From NCBI GenBank assembly GCA_030532135.1, contig JAUNLT010000001.1:34591-98590 (forward strand): 64,000 nucleotides of DNA, given 5' to 3'. The position numbers and the translations under genes are program-made. Source of the DNA: Lagierella massiliensis. GTDB taxonomy: Bacteria > Bacillota > Clostridia > Tissierellales > Peptoniphilaceae. Of this stretch, positions 18,067 through 26,559 are shown in pieces; positions within the stretch are counted from its first letter, which is position 1, and each line of letters starts with the position of its first letter. A model generated the notes under the pieces. The model was not told the DNA's origin. It worked only from the letters and a program-made list of their open reading frames with translations, and ran no database searches.

Positions 18067-19101
18067 TTACATTTTATCTTCAATGTATTTTATACAAAGG
18101 TCTATACTTGCTTGAATACCGTCAATATGAGTTCTCTCCATTGCGTGGGAAGCGTCAACTCCTGGACCTATCAATGCAACTCTAAGGTCGGCGCCTGCAC
18201 GTAAAGCTGCAGACCCATCAGATCCGTAGTAAGGATATATATCAAGTCTATACTCAATCTCATTGTCCTTAGCTATTCGAACGAATCTCTTCTTTAGCTC
18301 TAAGTCATAAGGTCCTGAAGAATCCTTTGGACAAATTGTGCAAGCCTGTTCAGAAGAGGTTTGTCCAATTCCAGGTGCAGCCATATCAACTACAATAAAT
18401 TCGTCAGTATTTTCAGGAATTCCAGTACTTGCCCCATGACCGATTTCTTCATAATTAGATATGAAAAAGTTCATTGTGTGTTTAGGTTTAATATTGTTTT
18501 CAACAAAGTATTTAGCAACCTCGTACAAAATGAATACACAAGCCTTATCATCTAGATGTCTAGATTTAACAAATCCTGAATTTGTAATCTCGGTTCTAGA
18601 GTCAAGATAAATAAAATCACCTACATTAATACCAAGTGCTTCGGTTTCTTCTCTAGAGTTTGTAAGTTCATCGATTCTTATTTCCATTGTATCAGCGTTT
18701 CTATCGGCAGAGGAAGCGTCCTTATAAACGTGTACAGAGGCGTGTTCGTGCAGACAAGTACCAGTGTACTCTTTTCCGTCAATTGTGGAAATAGTTACAT
18801 ATTCTCCCTCAACTGCAGGATAACCGTAACCTCCAATTAAAGTGGTTTTTAATCTACCGTTGTCTTTGATTTCCTTAACCATAAGACCTAGAGTATCCAC
18901 ATGAGCTGCAAAAGTTGACTGATTTTCATCAGTTTCACCTCTTAATGTTGCAATCATTGCTCTTTTATTAGTAAATGAAATTTCAAGACCTAAATCTTCA
19001 AATTTTTTTCTTACAATTTCCATAACCTTTTCAGTATCTCCACTAGGTGATGGGGTATTTAAAATTTCTTCTAAAAAGTCTAAATCTTTAATCTTATTCA
19101 T
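18067..19101 (-). CDS. M42 family metallopeptidase
   Basis: 344-residue glutamyl-aminopeptidase/endoglucanase-type metallopeptidase, a cytoplasmic peptide-trimming enzyme that forms large cages. Metal and catalytic residues visible: AAHVDTLG (His), the HLDDKAC aspartate, SNYEEIGHG (catalytic Glu pair), and the C-terminal DASHAMERTH histidine. ATG 19101 is preceded by GGAGGG; the TTG four codons upstream overlaps that ribosome binding site and is not the start. Fits a peptide-fermenting lifestyle. Monocistronic. Confidence 0.9.
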   Translation of the reverse strand: MNKIKDLDFLEEILNTPSPSGDTEKVMEIVRKKFEDLGLEISFTNKRAMIATLRGETDENQSTFAAHVDTLGLMVKEIKDNGRLKTTLIGGYGYPAVEGEYVTISTIDGKEYTGTCLHEHASVHVYKDASSADRNADTMEIRIDELTNSREETEALGINVGDFIYLDSRTEITNSGFVKSRHLDDKACVFILYEVAKYFVENNIKPKHTMNFFISNYEEIGHGASTGIPENTDEFIVVDMAAPGIGQTSSEQACTICPKDSSGPYDLELKKRFVRIAKDNEIEYRLDIYPYYGSDGSAALRAGADLRVALIGPGVDASHAMERTHIDGIQASIDLCIKYIEDKM

Positions 19102-19167
19102 TTTTCCCTCCAAATTATTCTCTAATATTTATATTATACCCTATTTTAAATAGATTATTATAAAATA

Positions 19168-19195
19168 AGAAACCGTTAGCTAGCTAACGGTTTCT
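19168..19195 (-). terminator. Palindromic terminator after the short YitT gene
   Basis: 26-bp near-perfect palindrome (GAAACCGTTAGC mirrored) followed on the minus strand by TTATTTTA. It lies in the gap between two minus-strand genes. Confidence 0.65.
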
Positions 19196-19210
19196 ACTTG
19201 CTCGTATATA

Positions 19211-19891
19211 TTAAATTTTTTCTGTAAGCTGTCTATTGGACATAAAGTCCTGTTGTTCAGTTTCTTCTTTTTTATGTTTTAATTTATATTCCTGTTTTAC
19301 AGATTTTTGAGTAAGTCCTACAAAAGCTTGCATAAAAAGCAATGAAATTATGGAATAGATACCAGTTTTTAAGTCAAATGTAAAAAATCCCGCAAGAATA
19401 ATAGAACCGTCAATTATTAAAACGGATATATTAAGAGGTATCTTAGTGTAATTGGTAAGGGATTGTTCAAGGATAGCAGTTCCTCCAGTTGAACTTCCTG
19501 CTCTAAATACAAAACCAAGTCCAAGACCTGCCATAATACCTGCGAGTATTGCCGCCATAAGCTTGTTTCCGGTAAAAACTGGTAAAACTTTAGTAACTTT
19601 TACCAGTGCAGGAAGTAAAAATGAACAGTATATTGTGTTAACTGTATATTTCTTTCCAAGTAACAATAAACTAAGTGCCATTAATGGAAAAGTGCTCCAA
19701 AAAATTGTACTTTCAGCAGTGAATCCGAAAAAATGTTTAAATATAACGGCTACCCCGGTTACTCCTCCAGACACTAGATTATATGGCACATAGAACATAT
19801 TTACACTAATTGCAAATAACAGTGTTCCAATGGACATCAATATAAAATTTTTAATAAAATGTTCAAAATCATTTTTTTCTCTAAATCTCAT
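19211..19891 (-). CDS. YitT family membrane protein lacking DUF2179
   Basis: 226 residues with about five membrane spans and the YitT landmarks PYNLVSGGVTGVAVI and FRAGSSTGGTAIL. After the last span it has only a charged tail (KLKHKKEETEQQD) instead of the C-terminal DUF2179 domain that the second YitT in this window (21266) still has. Function of the family is unsettled. RBS GGAGG precedes the start. On the same strand as and downstream of dinB. Confidence 0.85.
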   Translation of the reverse strand: MRFREKNDFEHFIKNFILMSIGTLLFAISVNMFYVPYNLVSGGVTGVAVIFKHFFGFTAESTIFWSTFPLMALSLLLLGKKYTVNTIYCSFLLPALVKVTKVLPVFTGNKLMAAILAGIMAGLGLGFVFRAGSSTGGTAILEQSLTNYTKIPLNISVLIIDGSIILAGFFTFDLKTGIYSIISLLFMQAFVGLTQKSVKQEYKLKHKKEETEQQDFMSNRQLTEKI

Positions 19892-20059
19892 TTCAACCTC
19901 CCAAACGCAGGATTTATTCTACAAACATTGTAACATAATTGACAAAAAAAGTGAAACTTTTAAAAACTTTGTTAATTCATCATATAATATTAAATTGCTT
20001 AAATAAATACTTAAAAATATATCAAATTGACAGAATAAAGCACAAGAACATATTCTAAG

Positions 20060-21124
20060 TCAATCTTTAGAGTAATTCCAAAGAGTGATTTGATTAAAGT
20101 CGTCTTTAACCAAATTAGATGAAGTTAAACCTATAAGTCGAATAGGTCTTTGAAAATCGACAAAGGACTGTAAATAACAGCTTTTTAAATATATTTCACG
20201 ATAATCACTAGTTGGATTTTCAAAGGTTATAGATCTTGTTATAGTCTCAAAGTTGTTAAATTTAATTTTAAGTGTAATAGTATGACCTAAAAGATTTTTT
20301 GATTTTAAGTCTAGGGAAAGTTCTTTTGAAAACTTTTTCAAATAGGATCTTAATAGAGTTTGATCATCTATGTCCTTTGGGAAAGTTCTTTCAACACCGA
20401 GGGATTTTCTAACCCTATTTGTCTCTACAGCTCTATTGTCAACACCTCTAATTCTCTGGTAGATGACTTCTCCTTGCTTTCCAAATTGATTTTTAAGAAA
20501 TTGGGGAGATAATTTTAAAAGTTCCTGGACTTTATAAATTCCAAACCCATTTAATTTCTCTTTTGTCTTTTGTCCAACACCTGCGATTTTTTCAACGGGT
20601 AAACCCTCTAAAATACCTGGGATCATTTCTTTTCTTATTATGAATACACCACAGGGTTTGTTCCAGTCGGAGGCGAGTTTAGATAAAAACTTATTATAGC
20701 TTATACCAATAGATAGTGTAAGACCAGTATTTTTAGCAACGTTTTTTTGTATGTGATAGGCAAGTTTAATAGGATCACAGTTCAAGTGACTAATATCAAG
20801 ACAAGCTTCATCAATAGACATTTTTTCTATTTTTTGAGAGTATTTTCTCATGATATTAAATACTTCATTACTTTTTTCTCTATACCGATCATGACGTACA
20901 GGAACGACTATGACTTGAGGACAAAGTTTTTTGGCAATAAAAATAGGCATGGCAGAATGAAGTCCATACTTTCTAGCTTCATAATTTGCAGTAGTAACTA
21001 TTCCCCTTTCACTTTTTCCTCCTACTACCATAGGCTTTCCCTTTAATTTAGGATTGTCCAATTCTTCAACCGAGGCAAAAAAAGCGTCTAGATCTATATG
21101 TAAAAAATTTAAGTCGTCTTTCAT
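20060..21124 (-). CDS. dinB: DNA polymerase IV
   Basis: 354-residue Y-family translesion polymerase. Catalytic carboxylates in HIDLDAFFASVEE near the N-terminus and SIDEACLDIS around residue 103; helix-hairpin-helix thumb KIAGVGQKTKEKL; little-finger domain with SLGVERTFPKDI. No obvious C-terminal clamp-binding extension beyond LWNYSKD. RBS AAGGTG before ATG 21124. Divergent from the second YitT gene across 141 bases. Confidence 0.95.
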   Translation of the reverse strand: MKDDLNFLHIDLDAFFASVEELDNPKLKGKPMVVGGKSERGIVTTANYEARKYGLHSAMPIFIAKKLCPQVIVVPVRHDRYREKSNEVFNIMRKYSQKIEKMSIDEACLDISHLNCDPIKLAYHIQKNVAKNTGLTLSIGISYNKFLSKLASDWNKPCGVFIIRKEMIPGILEGLPVEKIAGVGQKTKEKLNGFGIYKVQELLKLSPQFLKNQFGKQGEVIYQRIRGVDNRAVETNRVRKSLGVERTFPKDIDDQTLLRSYLKKFSKELSLDLKSKNLLGHTITLKIKFNNFETITRSITFENPTSDYREIYLKSCYLQSFVDFQRPIRLIGLTSSNLVKDDFNQITLWNYSKD

Positions 21125-21265
21125 CTTATCACCTTATTCATTATATCAAAATCACAAGGGTCTAAACATGATTATTTAACGATTTTTACTTATACCTTTA
21201 AAAAAATTGCTAAATAAGTTATTATATATTTAGTAAATACTAAGGAGGTTTCTTCACACATCCAA

Positions 21266-22162
21266 ATGGATAAGAATTCAGATTTATTTAAAAATAAGGT
21301 TTCAGAATATCTTGGAACCAAGAAAGAGTGTGCAATCACTTTTTCTGCAACCATAATTGGTGACTTTATTTGTGCTTTTGCAATGACATACTTCTTTCAA
21401 CAAAAGGGATTTTTAAGTGGAGGAGTAGGGGGAATTGGACTTTTGTTAAGGTTCATGTACGAGATTCCAACGGGGGTAACGGTATTTGTCTTAAACATTC
21501 CCCTAGTGGTGTTAGGTTACTTCTTAATAAATAAAAAGTTTACTACATATGCCATGCTATCTGCTTTCGTCTTATCAGGAGCATTACTATTTTTCGACAA
21601 ATTTGAAAATCCTTTTATTTTAGACGATAGTTTTTTAGTGGCTGTAATAGGCGGTGCAGTAAATGGAATAGGAATGGGAATACTCTTTAAAAATGGTAGT
21701 TCCCAAGGTGGGCTTGACATAGTTGCAGCAATATTTAAGCAGAGATATAACGTAAACATTGGAAATGCGCTATTTGGTATGAACATTATTATAATAATGA
21801 TAGGATCCTATGTTTTTTCACTAGATAGGGGTCTTTACACCGTAGTGGCAATGGCGGTGGCATATAACTTACTAGATAAAATTCAAATGGGCTTAGGTGA
21901 GAGAAAACAGATTATGATAATTTCCACTAAGTACGATGAAATTAAAAGACAGATTATACAAAAAGTTAATCGAGGAGTTACCTTCTTAGACGGTAGTGGA
22001 GGATATAAAAATACAAATTATAAAGTAATATATACAGTTGTCGGTAGAAGACAGTTGGCTCAAATAAAAAGAATTGTTGCAGAGGCAGATGGAAATGCTT
22101 TTATGGCGGTTACAGATGCTTATGAAGTAAGAGGTAAAGGATTTAGTACTTCTGAATTATAG
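21266..22162 (+). CDS. YitT family membrane protein with DUF2179 domain
   Basis: 298 residues: about five to six membrane spans with SGGVGGIGLLLRF and KNGSSQGGLDIVA, then a soluble C-terminal DUF2179 domain (QIMIISTKYDEIKRQI, GVTFLDGSGGYKN, DAYEVRGKGFS). This is the complete family architecture. The best Shine-Dalgarno (AAGGAGG at 21242-21248) is 17 bases before ATG 21266, unusually far; no closer start codon exists in frame. Function not known. Confidence 0.88.
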   Translation: MDKNSDLFKNKVSEYLGTKKECAITFSATIIGDFICAFAMTYFFQQKGFLSGGVGGIGLLLRFMYEIPTGVTVFVLNIPLVVLGYFLINKKFTTYAMLSAFVLSGALLFFDKFENPFILDDSFLVAVIGGAVNGIGMGILFKNGSSQGGLDIVAAIFKQRYNVNIGNALFGMNIIIIMIGSYVFSLDRGLYTVVAMAVAYNLLDKIQMGLGERKQIMIISTKYDEIKRQIIQKVNRGVTFLDGSGGYKNTNYKVIYTVVGRRQLAQIKRIVAEADGNAFMAVTDAYEVRGKGFSTSEL

Positions 22163-22170
22163 AGATACTT

Positions 22171-22206
22171 AAAAAGGTAGTGTGGGTTAACCCACACTAC
22201 CTTTTT
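22171..22206. terminator. Bidirectional terminator between yitT and the lysozyme gene
   Basis: 36-bp perfect palindrome with A5 on the left and T5 on the right, serving both convergent genes. The lysozyme stop codon lies inside its edge. Confidence 0.93.
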
Positions 22207-23137
22207 AGTTAAAATCTTTTTTTAATTGATTTAATACTTCTAGATCACTACCACCATAGAACTTTGACAAGTAAGAACTATGGTTTTTTCTTTTTCCACC
22301 AAGACCAATTATTTCAAACCCTCTAAAAGGAAAATAATCAAAATATCCTGACATGGTTTCAACAATATAAAAATCTTTCTTTAGTAAATTTCTAAGAAAG
22401 AAAACGGACTTGTCTACAATTACATTAGGCACTTTAGAAATTAAAATAATATTTCTTTTATTTAAGTTTGGATTTAAATTTGCTTTATATGGCATATTTA
22501 GATTTTTATTCCTTATAATTTTTGGATAATCTTTATAAGCTACATTCATATCTAAACCTTTCCCCGCCTTTCCTATACCTGCATAATTTCCCATATTAGT
22601 ATATTGCCACATACCTGTTTTTGAATTTACATAGGAAGAAACTCTGTTTTTATTATGTGTCCAATGAGCTACCCAGAAATCAAAGTCATTTAAACACTTA
22701 CCCTTGTATCTGTGATTTAATAAGAACTTATTACGAAACCAAGATCCCATAGAATATAATCCTACATAATAGCCTTTTTCTTCTATTGTAATTAGAAATT
22801 CCAAAGCTATTTCGGTAATTTCTATGGGGGAGAGCTTTTCTTGAGAAGGATCTTCCAAATCTAAATAAAGGGGATATTCAAAGTATTTGTCTTTTACATT
22901 ATTTAAAAAGAGTTTCGCTTCATTTAAAGATTCATTTTTATTTTTTGCATAAAGATACCAATAAGAACCGACTGGAATCCCTGCTTTTTTAGCTTCCTTA
23001 TAACTAGATTCGAATGAGGGATCTAAATTAGTTTTGCCACTACCAGACCTTAAAATTACAAAATCTAAACCGTAAGCTTTTGCCTTTTTAAAATTTGAAA
23101 CAGAGTTCCACATGGATAAATCAACACCAATTTTCAT
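22205..23137 (-). CDS. GH25 family lysozyme with extra C-terminal domain
   Basis: 310 residues. The catalytic GH25 barrel covers about 1-205: GVDLSMWNSV, FVILRSGSGKTNLDP, GSYWYLYA, the acidic pair in YLDLEDP, and WQYTNMG near the end. It hydrolyses the muramic acid-glucosamine bond. The remaining about 100 residues (NIILISKVPNVIVDKSV, GFEIIGLGGK) have a strand-helix rhythm ending in a GG motif, reminiscent of a degenerate cell-wall-binding repeat 2; this is weak. No signal peptide is visible although the substrate is extracellular. RBS GGAGGTG. Confidence 0.85.
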   Translation of the reverse strand: MKIGVDLSMWNSVSNFKKAKAYGLDFVILRSGSGKTNLDPSFESSYKEAKKAGIPVGSYWYLYAKNKNESLNEAKLFLNNVKDKYFEYPLYLDLEDPSQEKLSPIEITEIALEFLITIEEKGYYVGLYSMGSWFRNKFLLNHRYKGKCLNDFDFWVAHWTHNKNRVSSYVNSKTGMWQYTNMGNYAGIGKAGKGLDMNVAYKDYPKIIRNKNLNMPYKANLNPNLNKRNIILISKVPNVIVDKSVFFLRNLLKKDFYIVETMSGYFDYFPFRGFEIIGLGGKRKNHSSYLSKFYGGSDLEVLNQLKKDFN

Positions 23138-23248
23138 ATATTTTCACCTCCAATAATAGATGAATTTAAAAGCATATAATTACCATTATAAAAACTATAT
23201 TTTTATGTTATAATTGTTTAGTGGTAAAGCTCACTTATCTATTTATGT

Positions 23249-23285
23249 AACGATAAACTTAATTTACAGGGGAAAGTTTATCGTT
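23249..23285. repeat. 12-bp inverted repeat in the lysozyme-marR gap
   Basis: AACGATAAACTT (23249-23260) and its exact complement at 23274-23285, 13-base loop, no T run. The 23138-23609 gap otherwise shows only AT-rich sequence, the possible promoter listed separately, and a second spaced inverted repeat AGTATAGT (23490) / ACTATACT (23555). Confidence 0.55.
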
Positions 23286-23467
23286 AAATAATTTATAAAT
23301 ATATAAATTAAAATTCGGTTTTAATTAAGAAGATTATTTATTTTTATTTATTATTTAATCAAACATAATAAAAATAATGGCATTGAAGAGAATTAAGAAA
23401 AAATTCAGCTTAATTAGTTAAGATTTTAATAGACAAATAATAGATATTATTTTGTTTAAGCGTTTAG

Positions 23468-23497
23468 TTGGTGGGTATATATCATTAATAGTATAGT
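23468..23497 (+). promoter_or_regulatory. Possible promoter of the marR-ftsH operon
   Basis: TTGGTG (23468-23473), 18-base spacer, TATAGT (23492-23497). The -10 is inside one arm of the 8-bp repeat AGTATAGT/ACTATACT, which could be an autoregulatory MarR site. Weak consensus; leader of about 105 bases. Confidence 0.4.
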
Positions 23498-23609
23498 GTA
23501 AAATAAATTTTAGAGTTAAGATATATAATAACTTTAAATACTTATTAAAAAAATACTATACTTCATCTTTAGAATACATTAAAAATATTAAAGAAGGAAA
23601 GGTGATTAT

Positions 23610-24053
23610 ATGGATTGGACAGAATATGGAACTGAAACTGCACAGTTAGTTAGAGAAGCAGCCAGAAAGATAGATTCTATACTTCTACCTATTGCTGCAG
23701 CCAATGGATTGACCAACATGAAGCTTAAAGTTTTGTTAGAAGTTGAGAGACTTGGAAACGCAACTATAGGTGAATTGGGAGCATCTCTTGGTGTAGCAGG
23801 TGGAAATATTTCAAATATGTGTAAGGGACTTGAAAAAGAGGGCCTTTTAAAAAGAGCTAGATCTTTGGAAGATGAAAGAGTTGTACACGTTGCAATAACT
23901 GAAAAAGGTCAAGAGATAATAAATCAGATAAAAGAAGAAATGAATAGTAAACTTCGAGATAAATTAGGTTCTATGAGTGAAGATGAATATAAACAACTTG
24001 TGGACATATTAAAAGAGTTAAACGATTGTTTAGATTTGCTTTCTAAGAATTAG
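23610..24053 (+). CDS. MarR family transcriptional regulator
   Basis: 147 residues, winged-helix dimer. Central region TIGELGASLGVAGGNISNMCKGLEKEG is the helix-turn-helix, followed by the wing RSLEDERVVHVAITEKGQE. RBS GGTG before ATG 23610. It is followed 16 bases later by ftsH, so it may control a membrane protease in response to a small ligand or to stress (inference). Ligand unknown. Confidence 0.88.
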   Translation: MDWTEYGTETAQLVREAARKIDSILLPIAAANGLTNMKLKVLLEVERLGNATIGELGASLGVAGGNISNMCKGLEKEGLLKRARSLEDERVVHVAITEKGQEIINQIKEEMNSKLRDKLGSMSEDEYKQLVDILKELNDCLDLLSKN

Positions 24054-24069
24054 ATTGGAAGGTGATTAA

Positions 24070-25983
24070 ATGAAAAAGGGGAATTCAAAATTTCCTAAAG
24101 ACTTTAGACCTAATTCAATAACTATGATCCTTATAGGTCTAATAGTTTGGAGTCTAATATTTTCTTCCATTCTTCCTATGTTCTCCCGTGGATCGGTAAC
24201 AGAGGTAACATATGACAAATTCTGGACTATGTTGGAAGAAGGTAAAGTAAGCTATGTGGAATTAAATGATCCGCTGGAGTTTACTGCTAAAGACAAGGAT
24301 GGAACTGAGAAGAGATACAGAACGCCTTACACAAATTTTGGTTATGACAAAGATCTTATTCCAAAAATGAAAGAAGTGGGAGGGGTTTCTTGGAAATCAC
24401 AAAGTTCTAATATATTTACAAGGGTTATAGTTCCTTATATACTACAGATTTTGGTATTTTTTGGAATTATAATGCTATTCTCTAGGTTCTTAACAAAAAA
24501 AATGGGTGGCAATTCCATGAGCTTTGGGAAGAGCAATGCCAAAATTTATGTTCAGTCAAAACCTGGCAAGAGGTTTGATGATGTTGCAGGTCAAGACGAG
24601 GCTAAAGAAGAACTTTTAGAGATTGTAGATTTTCTTCACGATCCAAAAAAATACACAGAGATTGGAGCTGTACTACCTAAAGGGGTATTACTTGTGGGAC
24701 CTCCAGGAACTGGAAAGACATTACTTGCTCAAGCTGTTGCAGGAGAAGCTAATGTTCCATTCTTCTCCATGTCGGGTTCTGAATTTGTAGAACTATTTGT
24801 AGGTATGGGGGCTTCTAAAGTTAGAGATCTCTTTAAACAAGCTAAGGAAAAAGCACCTTGTATCGTATTTATAGACGAGATAGATGCTATTGGTAAAAAA
24901 AGAGACACCCACGGCATAAGTGGTAATGATGAAAGGGAACAAACCCTTAATCAGTTGTTAAATGAAATGGACGGTTTTGAAGGAAATACTGGGGTTGTAA
25001 TTCTAGCAGCCACAAATAGACCTGAAATTCTCGATCCTGCACTAACAAGACCGGGACGTTTCGATAGAAGAGTTCCTGTTGAATTACCGGATCTTTCAGG
25101 ACGTGAAGCTATATTAAAAGTACATGCAAGAAAGATAAAAACAGAAACAGATGTGGATTACAGACAAGTTGCACTTATGACAGCGGGAGCGTCTGGAGCG
25201 CAATTGGCAAATATTATAAATGAATCTGCACTACTTGCAGTAAAACATGGTAAGTCCAGAGTTTCTCAAATTGAGTTAACCGAGTCGGTTGAAGTGGTTA
25301 TAGCAGGTCAACAAAAGAAGGGTATGGTAATATCTCCGAGGGAAAAAGAGATGATAGCATATCACGAAGTGGGACATGCACTTGTTGCAGCAACTCAGAG
25401 TCACCAGGCTCCTGTAACAAAAATTACGATTATACCAAGAACTTCTGGAGCTCTTGGCTACACTATGCAGGTTGAGCAAGAAGAGAAATTCCTTATGAGT
25501 AAGGAAGATATATTTAATGAAATCGTAACGTTAACAGGGGGCCGTTCTGCAGAAGAGGTTGTCTTTAAGACAAAGACTACAGGAGCTGCAAATGACATTG
25601 AGAGAGCGACAAATCTTGCTCGGGCAATGATCACTCAATACGGTATGACTGATGAGTTTGGAATGGTTGCTCTAGATACTAGAAATAATAAGTATTTAGA
25701 TGGAGGAACATCTAGTAATGCTTCCCCTGAAAAGGCGGCTCAAGTTGACAATATGATTGAAAAAATTATAAAGGAAGCCCAAGCTCAAGCTATTTCAATA
25801 TTAGAAGGAAACATAGACAAGCTTCACGAAATCTCTAAGTACTTGTTAAAGAAAGAAACTATTACAGGTGATGAGTTTATGGAGATATTAAAAAGGAAAG
25901 AAGAATCTGAAGAAGTTGAAAATAAAGAAAATACTGAAATTTCAGAAAAAAATTTAAATGACGATATTGAAATAGATAAGTAG
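24070..25983 (+). CDS. ftsH: ATP-dependent zinc metalloprotease FtsH
   Basis: 637-residue membrane AAA+ protease that degrades misassembled membrane proteins and regulators. Two N-terminal membrane helices (residues about 20-38 and 115-135) flank an external domain; AAA module with Walker A GPPGTGKT near 210, Walker B IVFIDEIDAIGKKR, second region of homology NRPEILDPALTRPGRFDR; zinc site HEVGH near 431 (usually HEAGH). C-terminal acidic tail. Normal length. Instead of the common tilS-hpt-ftsH setting, it is in an operon with a MarR regulator, so it may be a second or specially regulated copy. Confidence 0.96.
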   Translation: MKKGNSKFPKDFRPNSITMILIGLIVWSLIFSSILPMFSRGSVTEVTYDKFWTMLEEGKVSYVELNDPLEFTAKDKDGTEKRYRTPYTNFGYDKDLIPKMKEVGGVSWKSQSSNIFTRVIVPYILQILVFFGIIMLFSRFLTKKMGGNSMSFGKSNAKIYVQSKPGKRFDDVAGQDEAKEELLEIVDFLHDPKKYTEIGAVLPKGVLLVGPPGTGKTLLAQAVAGEANVPFFSMSGSEFVELFVGMGASKVRDLFKQAKEKAPCIVFIDEIDAIGKKRDTHGISGNDEREQTLNQLLNEMDGFEGNTGVVILAATNRPEILDPALTRPGRFDRRVPVELPDLSGREAILKVHARKIKTETDVDYRQVALMTAGASGAQLANIINESALLAVKHGKSRVSQIELTESVEVVIAGQQKKGMVISPREKEMIAYHEVGHALVAATQSHQAPVTKITIIPRTSGALGYTMQVEQEEKFLMSKEDIFNEIVTLTGGRSAEEVVFKTKTTGAANDIERATNLARAMITQYGMTDEFGMVALDTRNNKYLDGGTSSNASPEKAAQVDNMIEKIIKEAQAQAISILEGNIDKLHEISKYLLKKETITGDEFMEILKRKEESEEVENKENTEISEKNLNDDIEIDK

Positions 25984-25990
25984 ATAAAAT

Positions 25991-26024
25991 AAGACAGCTA
26001 TCTTTTAGGTAGCTGTCTTAAAAT
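25991..26024 (+). terminator. Terminator after ftsH
   Basis: AAGACAGCTATC and GTAGCTGTCTT arms around TTTTAG, followed by AAAATTT; the U tract is weak. Confidence 0.7.
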
Positions 26025-26126
26025 TTAAAATTTTCTTTAATCAAAAGATATTTAAACTATACTACTCTCTTGAAAGTTTTTTAGGTCTATGAAGTTTAAT
26101 CTTTTTATACTTTTTCATGTAATTTG

Positions 26127-26147
26127 TTTTGATATAAATTATCAAAA
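26127..26147. promoter_or_regulatory. Operator-like inverted repeat over the thioesterase promoter
   Basis: TTTTGATA (26127-26134), TAAAT, TATCAAAA (26140-26147). It overlaps a -10-like TATAAA at 26133-26138. The core resembles the streptococcal FabT-type TTTGATTATCAAA box with a longer spacer, which would suit a thioesterase gene (inference). Confidence 0.45.
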
Positions 26148-26173
26148 GTGATATCATTAAAAATGGTGATTTT

Positions 26174-26545
26174 ATGTCTTATAGTGAAACTTACGAAATA
26201 AAAATAACTAAAGAAATGTTAAATTATTATGACTTTTTGCATGGTGGAGAAGGTTATAAAATAATGGATGCAACTGCAGGTTATGTTTCAAAACACCATG
26301 TAGGTGGGGAAACAGTAACGGTTGCTTGCAATGATGTGGTCTATAAAAATAGTGCATATTTAGGAGAGCATATCATATCCACTGGAAAAGTTTTAAAGAT
26401 TGGAAATACGTCTATAACCGTTGAAGTGACAAATCTAGTTAAAGAAAGAAATGTAATTTCAAGTCGGGGAATTTTTACCATGGTATCTGTAGATGAAAAT
26501 TTCCGACCAAAAAAGATAGAAAAAGATAAATTAATTTACAATTAA
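26174..26545 (+). CDS. Hotdog-fold acyl-CoA thioesterase
   Basis: 123 residues with the 4HBT layout of cytosolic acyl-CoA thioesterases: FLHGGEGYKIMDATAG (the LHGG helix), HHVGGETVTVACNDV, and the strand TVEVTNLVKERNVISSRGIFTMVSV. It hydrolyses acyl-CoA in the cytoplasm; chain length not predictable. ATG 26174 with GGTG upstream. Followed 14 bases later by an ABC exporter, likely one operon. Confidence 0.87.
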   Translation: MSYSETYEIKITKEMLNYYDFLHGGEGYKIMDATAGYVSKHHVGGETVTVACNDVVYKNSAYLGEHIISTGKVLKIGNTSITVEVTNLVKERNVISSRGIFTMVSVDENFRPKKIEKDKLIYN

Positions 26546-26559
26546 AAAGAGGTGATAAT

